From positions 1 to 64,000 of the forward strand of contig NZ_BMTS01000026.1 in assembly GCF_014649795.1 (NCBI RefSeq): a DNA stretch of 64,000 nucleotides. Reading direction: 5' to 3'. A program made the position numbers and the translations under genes. The notes below the pieces were generated by a model, which was not told the origin of the DNA, searched no databases, and saw nothing but the letters and a program-made list of their open reading frames with translations. Below are positions 36,827 through 44,831 of this stretch, piece by piece (within the stretch, counting starts at the first letter, position 1; each line of letters opens with the position of its first letter). This DNA comes from Streptomyces melanogenes. Its GTDB lineage: Bacteria; Actinomycetota; Actinomycetes; Streptomycetales; Streptomycetaceae.

Positions 36827-38961
36827 GAACACTGATCATCGACAACTACGACTCGTTCACGCACAACCTGTACCACTACATCGGACAGACCACCGGCACC
36901 GAGCCCGTCGTCGTCCGCAACGACGACCCCGCCTTCGTCCTCAACCGGCTGCGGGACTTCGACAACGTGGTCATCTCGCCGGGTCCCGGCAGTCCCGACC
37001 GGCCGGCTGACTTCGGTGTGTGCGCGGACGTCATCCGCGACGCGCGCATCCCCGTGCTCGGCGTGTGCCTCGGCCACCAGGGCATCTGCCACGTCCTGGG
37101 CGGCCGGGTCGAGCCGGCCCCCGAAGTCCGCCACGGCCGCAGCTCGAAGGTCGAGCACAACGGCCAGGACCTCTTCGAGGGCCTCCCCTCGCCCTTCGAG
37201 GCCGTGCGCTACCACTCGCTGATAGCCGCCGCGCTGCCCGAGGAGATCGAGCCGGTCGCGTTCGCCGACGACGGCGTGCTCATGGGGATCCGGCACCGCA
37301 CCCGCCCCTTGTGGGGCGTGCAGTTCCATCCCGAGTCGATCTCCACGGAGCACGGACTGCGGCTCATGGCGAACTTCGCGTCGCTGACCCGCCGTTGGCA
37401 GCAGAGCACCGGTACGCGCCCGGCCGCTCCGGCCGCCGCCCGCACTGAGCCGCCTGCCGCCGCTGACCGGCCGTACACCCACCGGGTGATCGCCCGCAGA
37501 CTGGAAGGGGGCCCGGCGCTCGACCCGGAGGTGGTGTTCGCCGAGCTGTACGGGGACACGGACCGCTCCTTCTGGCTCGACAGCAGCCTTCACTCCAGCG
37601 CCCAGGGCGGCCGGTTCTCCTTCATGGGAGATGCCCGGGGGCCCCTGGCGCGGACCGTCGCGGCGGACGTGTGGGAGGGCTCGGTCACCACTGAGGGGAG
37701 CGCGGGCACGAACCGCGCGGACGGTGCGTTCTTCGACTGGATCCGGGCCGACCTGGCCACGCGCCGTGTCGAAGTGCCCACGCTGCCCTTCGGTTTCGCA
37801 CTCGGCTGGGTGGGATACCTCGGCTATGAGCTGAAGGCGGAAACGGGCGGGGACCGCGTCCACCGCTCGCCGCACCCCGACGCGGGAATGATCTTCGCGG
37901 ACCGGGCCGTCGCGTTCGACCACGCCACCGGCGATACGTATCTGCTCGCGCTCGCCGAGGCACCGGACCCCGAACCGGCCGAGGACTGGCTGCGCCGGAC
38001 CGAGGAGCGGCTGCGCCCGCTCGCCGGCCGGGTCCTGCCCCGGGCGCCCCGAGCCGCCGGGGACTTCGCGCAGCCACGGCTGCGCCACGCCAAGGACCGC
38101 TACCTCGACCTGGTGGCCGCCTGCCAGAAGGAGATCGAGGCGGGCGAGACGTACGAGGTGTGTCTGACCAACATCGCGGGCGTGGACGGCGCCCTCGACC
38201 CGTGGGCGGGATACCGGGCGCTGCGCCGGGCCAATCCGGTCCCGTTCGCCGCACTGCTGCGCCTGGGCGGCCTCTCGGTGCTCAGCTGCTCGCCCGAACG
38301 CTTCCTCCAGGTCACCGCCGAGGGAGTCGCCGAATCGAAGCCGATCAAGGGCACCCGGCCGCGTGCGGCCGACCCCGTCGACGACGAACTCCTGCGCACG
38401 GACCTGGCGAACAGCGTCAAGGACCGGGCCGAGAACCTGATGATCGTGGACCTGGTCCGCAACGACCTGGGCAGCTGCGCCGAACTGGGCTCCGTGACGG
38501 TCGACCCGCTCTTCGCCGTGGAGAGCTTCACCACCGTCCACCAGCTCGTCAGCACGGTCAGGGCCCGGCTGCGGCAGGAGAGCACCGCGGTGGACTGCGT
38601 ACGGGCGGCCTTCCCGGGCGGCTCGATGACCGGGGCACCCAAGATACGCACGATGCAGATCATCGACCGGCTCGAAGAGGGACCGCGCGGCGTCTACTCC
38701 GGCTCCATCGGGTACTTCTCGCTCTCCGGCGCCTGCGACTTCAACATCGTCATCCGCACCCTCGTCACCCACGGCGACCGCGTGGAGTTCGGTGTCGGCG
38801 GAGCGGTGATCGCGCTCTCCGACGCGCAGGAGGAGTTCGAGGAGACCGCCGTGAAGGCGACCGCCCCGCTGACACTGCTCGGCCTGACCTTCCCCGGCCG
38901 CGACCGCACCGAACCCGACGCCGTCCATCCCCTCGCACCGACCGCGGAGGCAACGCGATGA
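36823..38961 (+). CDS. fused aminodeoxychorismate synthase (PabA-PabB type)
   Basis: This 712-residue bifunctional enzyme starts at TTG 36823, overlapping the previous stop (TTGA). Residues 1-195 are a class I glutamine amidotransferase: LIIDNYDSFTHNLYHYI, GVCLGHQ with Cys near 83, and VQFHPES near 168. Residues 220-700 are the chorismate-using half, with VLSCSPERFL, PIKGTRPR at about 507-514, MIVDLVRNDLG, GGSMTGAPK and YSGSIGYFSL. The Lys in PIKGT is the residue that marks ADC synthase rather than anthranilate synthase (PIAGT). Glutamine plus chorismate should give 4-amino-4-deoxychorismate, the precursor of p-aminobenzoate or p-aminophenylalanine. No ADC lyase or PapB/PapC gene is in the window. 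Confidence 0.9.
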   Translation: MRTLIIDNYDSFTHNLYHYIGQTTGTEPVVVRNDDPAFVLNRLRDFDNVVISPGPGSPDRPADFGVCADVIRDARIPVLGVCLGHQGICHVLGGRVEPAPEVRHGRSSKVEHNGQDLFEGLPSPFEAVRYHSLIAAALPEEIEPVAFADDGVLMGIRHRTRPLWGVQFHPESISTEHGLRLMANFASLTRRWQQSTGTRPAAPAAARTEPPAAADRPYTHRVIARRLEGGPALDPEVVFAELYGDTDRSFWLDSSLHSSAQGGRFSFMGDARGPLARTVAADVWEGSVTTEGSAGTNRADGAFFDWIRADLATRRVEVPTLPFGFALGWVGYLGYELKAETGGDRVHRSPHPDAGMIFADRAVAFDHATGDTYLLALAEAPDPEPAEDWLRRTEERLRPLAGRVLPRAPRAAGDFAQPRLRHAKDRYLDLVAACQKEIEAGETYEVCLTNIAGVDGALDPWAGYRALRRANPVPFAALLRLGGLSVLSCSPERFLQVTAEGVAESKPIKGTRPRAADPVDDELLRTDLANSVKDRAENLMIVDLVRNDLGSCAELGSVTVDPLFAVESFTTVHQLVSTVRARLRQESTAVDCVRAAFPGGSMTGAPKIRTMQIIDRLEEGPRGVYSGSIGYFSLSGACDFNIVIRTLVTHGDRVEFGVGGAVIALSDAQEEFEETAVKATAPLTLLGLTFPGRDRTEPDAVHPLAPTAEATR

Positions 38962-39641
38962 CCCTCGAACTGGGCGACAAGCTGCTGCGCCTGAACCAGG
39001 CCAGCGAGACCCGGCCGTCCTCCTTCCACCTCCTGGGACGCGAATGGGACCTGCTGGACGGCGTGTTCGCACCCGTCTACTGCTTCTCCACCCGCCTGTT
39101 CGCGTCCTGGATCCCCTACCGCGAGGGCGGCAGCCTCCTGGAGATCGGCTCGGGCACCGGTGTCGTGGCCGTCACCGCCGCGCTGAACGGCTGCAGCCGG
39201 GTGACCGCGGTGGACATCAGCGCCGCCGCCGTCGAGAACACCCGCCGCAACGCGCTGCGCCACGGCGTCGAGGACCGGGTGCGGACCCTGCGCAGCGACC
39301 TGTTCGCCGCGCTCGATCCGGAGGACCGCTACGACACCATCTTCTGGAACTCCAGCTTCATCGACCCGCCCGCGGACCACGTCCAGGAGACCGACCTGCA
39401 CCGGGCCATCTTCGATCCCGGGTACCAGGCACACCGCGCCTACCTGCGCGACGCGGCCCGCCACCTGGCCCCCGGCGGGCGGTTGCTGCTCGGCTTCAGC
39501 AACCTCGGCAACGACGAGCGCCTGCGGACCCTGGCCGAGGAGGAAGGTCTGGAGATCGTGCCGCTGGAGTCCTCGGGCACCACCCTCGTGCCCGGCGTCG
39601 AATACCGCCTCCTCGAACTCGTCTCCCCGCCCGGAAAGTGA
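38958..39641 (+). CDS. SAM-dependent methyltransferase (HemK/MTS-like fold)
   Basis: This 227-residue class I methyltransferase starts at ATG 38958, overlapping the ADC synthase stop (ATGA). Motif I is SLLEIGSGTGVVAVTAALNG and motif II is VTAVDISAAAVENTRRNA, as in the MTS/HemK group. Where that group has a catalytic NPPY-type motif, this protein reads NSSFIDPP, so the usual amide or amine chemistry may not apply. It probably acts on an aryl or amino precursor made with its neighbours. It is distinct from the methyltransferase built into NRPS-C. The substrate is unknown. Confidence 0.82.
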   Translation: MTLELGDKLLRLNQASETRPSSFHLLGREWDLLDGVFAPVYCFSTRLFASWIPYREGGSLLEIGSGTGVVAVTAALNGCSRVTAVDISAAAVENTRRNALRHGVEDRVRTLRSDLFAALDPEDRYDTIFWNSSFIDPPADHVQETDLHRAIFDPGYQAHRAYLRDAARHLAPGGRLLLGFSNLGNDERLRTLAEEEGLEIVPLESSGTTLVPGVEYRLLELVSPPGK

Positions 39642-41302
39642 CCGTGACCGTGACCACCACCTCCATCCTCATGCCGCCGCACCTGCGGGCTCGCATCGCG
39701 GGGGACCCGGCCGTCGGCGCGGGCAACGTCCTGCGCACCGCCCTGGAGACGAGCCCCGCCCCCGAAGCGCTGTGCCTGACCGCCGAGCGGCCCGTCACCG
39801 ACACCGACGGCAGCGCCCGCACCGACTTCAGCCTCCGGGCCATCGACGCCCTGGTCGAAGCCTGGTCCTGCCACTACAGCGACCGCGGCGTGATGCCGCG
39901 CGACCGCGTCGCCGTATGGGTCGACGACTCCTTCGAGGACCAGCTGCACTACTTCGCGCTCTCCCGGATCGGCGCCATCGCGGTGCTCATCAACGGAGGC
40001 CTGGATGCCGACGTGGCCGCCGGGCTCATCCGCAGGACCGCGGCGGTGGGCGTCCACACCGACGAGCGCCGCCGCCCCCTGCTGGAACGCGCACTCGACG
40101 ACGACGCGGCAGCGCCGCGCTGGATCCACACCGCGGACCTGCCCAACGGCTACGGGGGGCGCACGCTCCCGGCGTCGGCCCGCTACCGCCACGCCGACGC
40201 CGATCCCGTTCTGATCTGCCACTCCTCGGGTACCACCGGCGTACCGAAGCCGGTCGTGTGGACCCACGGCCAGGCCATGGCCGGCATCCGCCACCACCTG
40301 CCCGGATTCCTGGAGCAGAAGGAGGCACGGCTGCTCTCGGCCCTGCCCCAGTCCCATGCCTCCGCGGTCGGCTACACCTGTATGGCTCTGCTGGCCGGTG
40401 TACCGCTGACCGTGCTGTCCGGCCGCGGCGGAGCCCACCTGGCCCGCGCCATCGACACCCACCTGCCCACCACGGTCGTCGCGTTCGCCGGCAGCTACGC
40501 CGAACTGGCCACCCTGCCCGAGGACCCCGGACCGCTGACCTCCGTGCAGACCTGGATCAGCATCGGCGACGCCTCCCACCAGGCCCACATCAAACGTCTG
40601 ACCGCACGCGGCAGCCATCTGCGCGGCGGCCGGCCGCACCCCGGCTCCATGTTCGTCGACGGCTTCGGCGCCTCCGAGCTGGGCTGGGGCGGAGTGCTGG
40701 GCCAGGTCACGGTCCCCGGCACCACGGGCCACAGCCGGTGCATCGGCAGGCCGCAGCCCTACGCCGACATCGCCGTCCTGCGCGCCGACGGAAGCCCCGC
40801 CGAGGACCAGGAGGTCGGCCTCCTCGGCGTCAAGGGACCGACGATCACGCCCGGTTACTGGGGCGACTCGGACACCACCTACCGCTCGCAGCTCGCCGGC
40901 TACTGGCTCTCCGGGGACCTCGTCTACCGCGACCGGCTGGGGCGCTTCCACCACGTGGACCGGGCGGTCGACGCGATCTCCACCCCGACGGGCCCCGGAT
41001 ACTCGATCCTCATGGAGGAAGTGCTGCTCGCGCACCTGCCGGACGTGGACGACTGCGCGGTCGTCGAGGCGCACGTCAACGGCGGCCCGGCCGCCGTCGC
41101 CCTGGTCACTCCGCGCGGCGCGCTCCAGCCGAACGCCCTGGAACGGGCGAACGAGGCGCTGCGCGCCGCCGGTCAGCCCGAGATCGCCCGGCTGACGACG
41201 GCCGAAGGCGAGTGGACCATCCCCTTCGGCGCGACGGGCAAGGTGCTCAAGCGAAGGCTGCGGGAGAGGCTTGCCGACGCGCTCGTCGGCCCCGCCCTCT
41301 GA
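39638..41302 (+). CDS. atypical AMP-forming ligase of the acyl-CoA synthetase superfamily
   Basis: This 554-residue protein starts at GTG 39638, overlapping the methyltransferase stop (GTGA). The P-loop CHSSGTTGVPKPVVWTHGQ, FGASELGWGG and the Asp of YWLSGDLVYRD are intact. The hinge, normally GRxDDxIK, reads VDRAVDAISTPTG, and the terminal Lys of GATGKVLKRRL is kept. So adenylation is likely, but the thioester half-reaction may be changed. ANL enzymes of this general type sit beside fumarase-superfamily lyases in some diazo and nitrogen-nitrogen-bond clusters (CreM with CreD in cremeomycin). That pairing is seen here, though no CreE-type flavin enzyme is. Ordinary aryl or acyl activation is the simpler reading. 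Confidence 0.8.
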   Translation: MTVTVTTTSILMPPHLRARIAGDPAVGAGNVLRTALETSPAPEALCLTAERPVTDTDGSARTDFSLRAIDALVEAWSCHYSDRGVMPRDRVAVWVDDSFEDQLHYFALSRIGAIAVLINGGLDADVAAGLIRRTAAVGVHTDERRRPLLERALDDDAAAPRWIHTADLPNGYGGRTLPASARYRHADADPVLICHSSGTTGVPKPVVWTHGQAMAGIRHHLPGFLEQKEARLLSALPQSHASAVGYTCMALLAGVPLTVLSGRGGAHLARAIDTHLPTTVVAFAGSYAELATLPEDPGPLTSVQTWISIGDASHQAHIKRLTARGSHLRGGRPHPGSMFVDGFGASELGWGGVLGQVTVPGTTGHSRCIGRPQPYADIAVLRADGSPAEDQEVGLLGVKGPTITPGYWGDSDTTYRSQLAGYWLSGDLVYRDRLGRFHHVDRAVDAISTPTGPGYSILMEEVLLAHLPDVDDCAVVEAHVNGGPAAVALVTPRGALQPNALERANEALRAAGQPEIARLTTAEGEWTIPFGATGKVLKRRLRERLADALVGPAL

Positions 41303-41312
41303 GGGGCGGGGT

Positions 41313-42641
41313 ATGTACGCGCCTGCAGGCCCCGACAGCGGACTGCTCACCCCGGTCCGCGCGGGCACGAGAGTGGAACGGATCACCGACGGCGGCGCCT
41401 GGCTCCAGGCCGTCCTGGACGCCGAGACGATCTGCGTCCGCGCACGGGCACGGCTGGGACTCACCCCGGCGGCACACGCCGAGCTGATCGCGGCGACGGC
41501 GTGCGCGGACCGGTTCCCGCTGGCCGAACTGGCCCGCCGCGCCAGGGGAGCGGCCAACCCGGTGGTCGTCGTGGCTGAGGCGCTGCTCCTGGCGGTGGCG
41601 GAACAGGACCCGACGGCGGCCCAGGCACTGCACTGCGGCTACACCAGCCAGGACGTCCTGGACACGGCCACGATGCTGGTGGCCCGGCGGGCGCTGGACG
41701 TCATCCGCGCCGATCTGGACCACGCCGCGCAGGTCCTGGCAGACCTTGCGGAGGAACACCGGGCCACGCCCTTGCCCGCGGGGGCCCTCGGGCGCGAGGT
41801 GATGCCGGTAACCGTCGGTCTCAAAGCGGCGGGCTGGCTTTCCGGGCTGCTGACGGCGGCGGAACACCTGGACCGCACCGCGGCGGGACTGCCGGTACGT
41901 CTGGGCGGCGCGGCCGAGGTACTTGCGGGCTGTCTGGAGCAGGCCCGTCCCCACCCCGGGCCCGGCCTCACCGACCACGACCTCGTCGCCCGCGCACAGC
42001 GCCTGATGGCGGCCCGTGCCCATGAAGCGGGACTCGCGGGGGGCCTGACCTGGGCCGCCGGCCGGTTTCCGGTCGCGGAACTGGGCGCGACGCTCGCCTT
42101 GGTGGCGGCGGCACTGGGAGAGATAGCCGTCGGAGTACAGGCACTGACCCGGCGGGAGACCGCCGAGGCGTCCGAGCCGGGAGCGATCGCGCACGGCGCC
42201 TCCGCGGCGATGCCCTACGAGCGGAACCCGGCTCTCGCCGCGATGGTGCGCGCCGCCGCGCTCCAGGTCCCGGCGCACGCTCTGCTGCTCTTCCAGTCGC
42301 TGGCGGCCGAGGAGGAGCGGCCGGGCGGGGCCTGGCACGCGGAGTGGCCGCCGCTCAGGGAGTGCCTGCGGCTCACCGGGGGAGCGGCGGAGGCCATGGC
42401 GCACCTCCTCGACGGCGTACGCCCGTACGTCACCGCGATGCGCCGCGCGGCCGAGGGCGGCGGAGCCGAGGCGGAACAGATGGGCCCGCCGGGCCCGTTG
42501 TCCCACATGGGCGCGTCCGCGGTACTCACGGACCACCTGGTCGCGCACTACCGCGACCGATCGGCGCCGTCGGGGCAGACGCGGAAGCCTTCCTCATCGC
42601 CCGAGCCTTCGTCGGAATGGACGGCCCGGTTCGTGGGGTGA
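41313..42641 (+). CDS. divergent fumarase/aspartase-superfamily protein (PcaB/CreD-like)
   Basis: This 442-residue protein is built like 3-carboxymuconate cycloisomerase (PcaB) and nitrosuccinate lyase (CreD). GYTSQDVLDTA is conserved near 110-120, PVTVGLKAAGWL near 165, and the C-terminal GAWHAEWPPLRECLRLTGGA is nearly the family consensus. Two active-site regions are altered. The signature loop reads SAAMPYERNP (Ser 297, with Glu 303 where a Lys is expected). The R-T-x-x-Q-H-type region before PVT reads GALGREVM. It may use an unusual substrate, or be a scaffold or an inactive homologue. The ATG at 41313 has GAGGGG upstream. It is the last gene of the cluster, ten bases after the second ligase. 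Confidence 0.83.
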   Translation: MYAPAGPDSGLLTPVRAGTRVERITDGGAWLQAVLDAETICVRARARLGLTPAAHAELIAATACADRFPLAELARRARGAANPVVVVAEALLLAVAEQDPTAAQALHCGYTSQDVLDTATMLVARRALDVIRADLDHAAQVLADLAEEHRATPLPAGALGREVMPVTVGLKAAGWLSGLLTAAEHLDRTAAGLPVRLGGAAEVLAGCLEQARPHPGPGLTDHDLVARAQRLMAARAHEAGLAGGLTWAAGRFPVAELGATLALVAAALGEIAVGVQALTRRETAEASEPGAIAHGASAAMPYERNPALAAMVRAAALQVPAHALLLFQSLAAEEERPGGAWHAEWPPLRECLRLTGGAAEAMAHLLDGVRPYVTAMRRAAEGGGAEAEQMGPPGPLSHMGASAVLTDHLVAHYRDRSAPSGQTRKPSSSPEPSSEWTARFVG

Positions 42642-42842
42642 GCGAGCCCCGAACGGCGGCCCAACCGAATCGGTCCTGCTCACGGCTCGGCGGGTGCGAT
42701 AGCCGCTGTCGGTCCAGGTCCCGTGGTGGTGCTCCGTGAGCCGGTGTGTTCGCACAGCTGCGTTCAGGCGGGCTATTGCTGCTTGTGTGGATGGGCCAGA
42801 CTCTGTGGGGACGTGTTCCACCTCACTGGAGAGGAGCCGGGC

Positions 42843-42956
42843 ATGGCGAAGCACGGTGACGGCAAGGGTGGGTCCGACGGGGACAAGCAGCAGTCGCCCA
42901 AGGAGAGTGACGGGCAGTGGAACAAGCCGGTCAGCGAACCGCCGAAGAAGAAGTGA
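42843..42956 (+). CDS. 37-residue charged peptide, candidate RiPP precursor
   Basis: The ATG at 42843 has GGAG six bases upstream. The peptide is rich in Lys, Asp and Gly, ends in PPKKK, and has three Asp-Gly pairs (residues 6-7, 12-13 and 23-24). Asp-Gly is the sequence most prone to aspartimide formation. It has no signal peptide or hydrophobic stretch. The PIMT-type methyltransferase gene starts seven bases after its stop. This layout fits imiditide-type RiPPs, in which a PIMT homologue alone installs an aspartimide in the partner peptide. It could instead be an ordinary small disordered protein. No ATP-grasp, lanthipeptide or lasso enzyme gene is nearby. Confidence 0.65.
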   Translation: MAKHGDGKGGSDGDKQQSPKESDGQWNKPVSEPPKKK

Positions 42957-42963
42957 CGGCGTC

Positions 42964-44085
42964 GTGAGCACTCCGGAGCGGCTGCGGGAGATCCTGGTCA
43001 ACAAGGGGGCTCTGGCGGCGGGCTCGCCGTGGGAGCGGGCAGTGCTTGAGGTGCCGCGGGCTGTGTTCCTGCCGGATGTGGTCGAGACGCTGCAGCGGGT
43101 CATCTCCCGCAGTACGGCCCCAGAACGGTGGCTCACTGCCGTGTACGGTGACCTGCCACTCACCACGCAGGTCAATGACGGGCGGCCGGTCGAGGAGGGC
43201 GCCTACGAGCTGCCCACCTCATCGAGCTCGATGCCGTCGGTCATGGTGGAGATGCTGGACCTGCTCGATGTCCGTGACGGGCAGCGGGTCCTGGAGCTGG
43301 GAGCCGCTACCGGGTACAACGCGGCGTGGCTGTGCCACCGCCTGGGGGACGCGTGGGTGACCACCCTTGACATCGACCCGGTGCTGGCCGAGCAGGCCGG
43401 CGTCAATCTGAAGTCGGCCGGCTACAGTCCGCGGGTGGTGGTGGGCGACGGAGCGGCGGGCTGGTCCGACGGCGCCCCCTACCAGCGGCTGATCGCCACG
43501 TACACGGTCCCCGAGATCCCCTACGCGTGGGTGGAGCAGGTCCCCTCAGGGCGGATCGTGGCGCCCTGGGGCGGCAGTTGGTTCTCGCACTCCTTCGCCG
43601 TGCTGGAGACCGCCGACGGGATCGGGCAGGGGCGGTTCACCGGCTACCCCGCGTTCATGCGCAGCCGTACCGGACGCCCACACCGCGGCTACCTGTCCGA
43701 CTTCCTGCACCACACCGAAGACGCCACGACCACCCACACCATGCTTTCCCCGCGCGTGCTGGTGGGCGACAGCGACGCCCTGTTCTTCAGCGGACTCGCC
43801 CTGCCCGATGCCTGGTACCTGCTGGCCGAGGCGGAAGACGGCAGCGAGGAGGCGACGCTGTGGCTCCTGGCGGATGACCGTGTTTCCTGGGCGGCGGCCG
43901 AATACGTGCCCGGGCACGATGTGTTCGAGGTCGATCAGTACGGGCCGCGCCGCCTGTGGGACGAGGCCGAGAGTGCCTACCGGCGGTGGCAGGAGCACGG
44001 CGCCCCGGCCCGCGACCGGCTCGGCCTGACCCTCACTCCCTCCGGGCAAACCGTGTGGCTGGACACCCCCGAACAGCCTCTGTGA
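42964..44085 (+). CDS. protein-L-isoaspartate O-methyltransferase homologue (peptide-modifying type)
   Basis: This 373-residue protein begins at GTG 42964. Residues 1-220 match the PIMT fold: SSSMPSVMVEMLDLLDVRDG and VLELGAATGYNAAWLCHRLG (SAM motif I), VTTLDIDPVLAEQA, and VVVGDGAAGW. A C-terminal region of about 150 residues, with FTGYPAFMRSRTGRPHRGYL and LWDEAESAYRRWQEHG, is absent from housekeeping PIMT enzymes. It is present in those attached to actinobacterial RiPP clusters, where it is thought to help bind the partner. It follows the 37-residue peptide gene by seven bases and was probably cotranslated with it. The likely reaction is methylation of an Asp side chain followed by ring closure to aspartimide (inference from family). 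Confidence 0.85.
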   Translation: MSTPERLREILVNKGALAAGSPWERAVLEVPRAVFLPDVVETLQRVISRSTAPERWLTAVYGDLPLTTQVNDGRPVEEGAYELPTSSSSMPSVMVEMLDLLDVRDGQRVLELGAATGYNAAWLCHRLGDAWVTTLDIDPVLAEQAGVNLKSAGYSPRVVVGDGAAGWSDGAPYQRLIATYTVPEIPYAWVEQVPSGRIVAPWGGSWFSHSFAVLETADGIGQGRFTGYPAFMRSRTGRPHRGYLSDFLHHTEDATTTHTMLSPRVLVGDSDALFFSGLALPDAWYLLAEAEDGSEEATLWLLADDRVSWAAAEYVPGHDVFEVDQYGPRRLWDEAESAYRRWQEHGAPARDRLGLTLTPSGQTVWLDTPEQPL

Positions 44086-44174
44086 CCGCGGTGCGCCTGC
44101 CGGGGGTCCGGCGCCACCGAGCCTTTTCCGAAACCCGCGTGCTGGAGTGAACGAGGCCCTCCTCCGCGCCGCCG

Positions 44175-44654
44175 TCAGCGATCGTCCGCCACCCGGTGCA
44201 CCACATGCACGGTGCCGTCTGCCCCGTCCTTGAACGCCATCCGATCGCCCGACTCGCTGACATGGCCGGTATACGCATGAGGTTGGGCCCCGCTGGTGAT
44301 CAGCCGGACGGTGTGGCCATGGGTGCGGTACGTGCCCTTGATCACGGCGAGCTTGAACATGGGGCAGACCTTCTGGTTGCACCAGGCGTTGTCGAAGCGC
44401 GTGAAGTGGCCGTCTGCGGTGAACGTCAGATCCTGTACGTAGAAGGTGATGCCGGGCTTGTCGCGGCGGAGGGTTTCCGTCCAGCGCCCGACCACGTTCG
44501 CCTGCCCACGCGATGTGTGGCCGACCGGGCTCGGTGCCGCGGTCGGCTGAGCCGCGACGGGTGTGGCGGCTGCCGCCAGGAGCAGGATGGCCGCGCCCAG
44601 CACCGCTCCTACTTCCGTGCGCACTCTCGCTCCCGCCCCTGAAATCGTCTTCAT
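44175..44654 (-). CDS. secreted protein of unknown function
   Basis: This 159-residue protein has a signal peptide: a basic start, then VLGAAILLLAAAATPVAAQP. The mature part has VVGRWTETLRRDKPGITFYV, FTADGHFTRFDNAWCNQKVC, KGTYRTHGHTVRLIT and DRMAFKDGADGTVHVVHRV. This is an all-beta, lipocalin-like pattern in which a G-x-W strand opens the barrel; the two Cys of CNQKVC could pair. I do not recognise a family. The ATG at 44654 lacks a strong ribosome site; a start six codons upstream (44672) is possible. It is convergent with the PIMT gene. Confidence 0.7.
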   Translation of the reverse strand: MKTISGAGARVRTEVGAVLGAAILLLAAAATPVAAQPTAAPSPVGHTSRGQANVVGRWTETLRRDKPGITFYVQDLTFTADGHFTRFDNAWCNQKVCPMFKLAVIKGTYRTHGHTVRLITSGAQPHAYTGHVSESGDRMAFKDGADGTVHVVHRVADDR

Positions 44655-44831
44655 GGCGCCAGTGTCGACCACTGCTCCGGGGCGGCGACCGGACGCGCGC
44701 GGCCAGTCACCCGAACGGGACCAAGGGTGCGCGGTACCCCTGCCGAGGCGCCCGGTCGGGACGCGGTGTGTCGGTGGACCTCGCAGTGGGGTACGCCGAA
44801 GCCGGGTACAGACGGCCGTCCGTGGGCCTCG

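Noticed and set aside
6159..38961. A chloramphenicol-type pathway, suggested by the Cmx/CmlR-like exporter together with an ADC synthase
   Set aside because: The two genes are about 30 kb apart, PapB/PapC-type genes are missing, and the NRPS domain set does not fit chloramphenicol. The exporter looks like an unrelated resistance gene.
36823..38961. Anthranilate synthase or PhzE-type enzyme
   Set aside because: The key loop reads PIKGT with the Lys typical of aminodeoxychorismate synthase, not PIAGT of TrpE, and the C-terminal text fits PabB.
42642..42842. A minus-strand open frame with HRLTEHHHGTWTDSGYRTRRA
   Set aside because: It has some protein-like text but no start, ribosome site or recognised family, and it crosses the probable promoter of the peptide gene.
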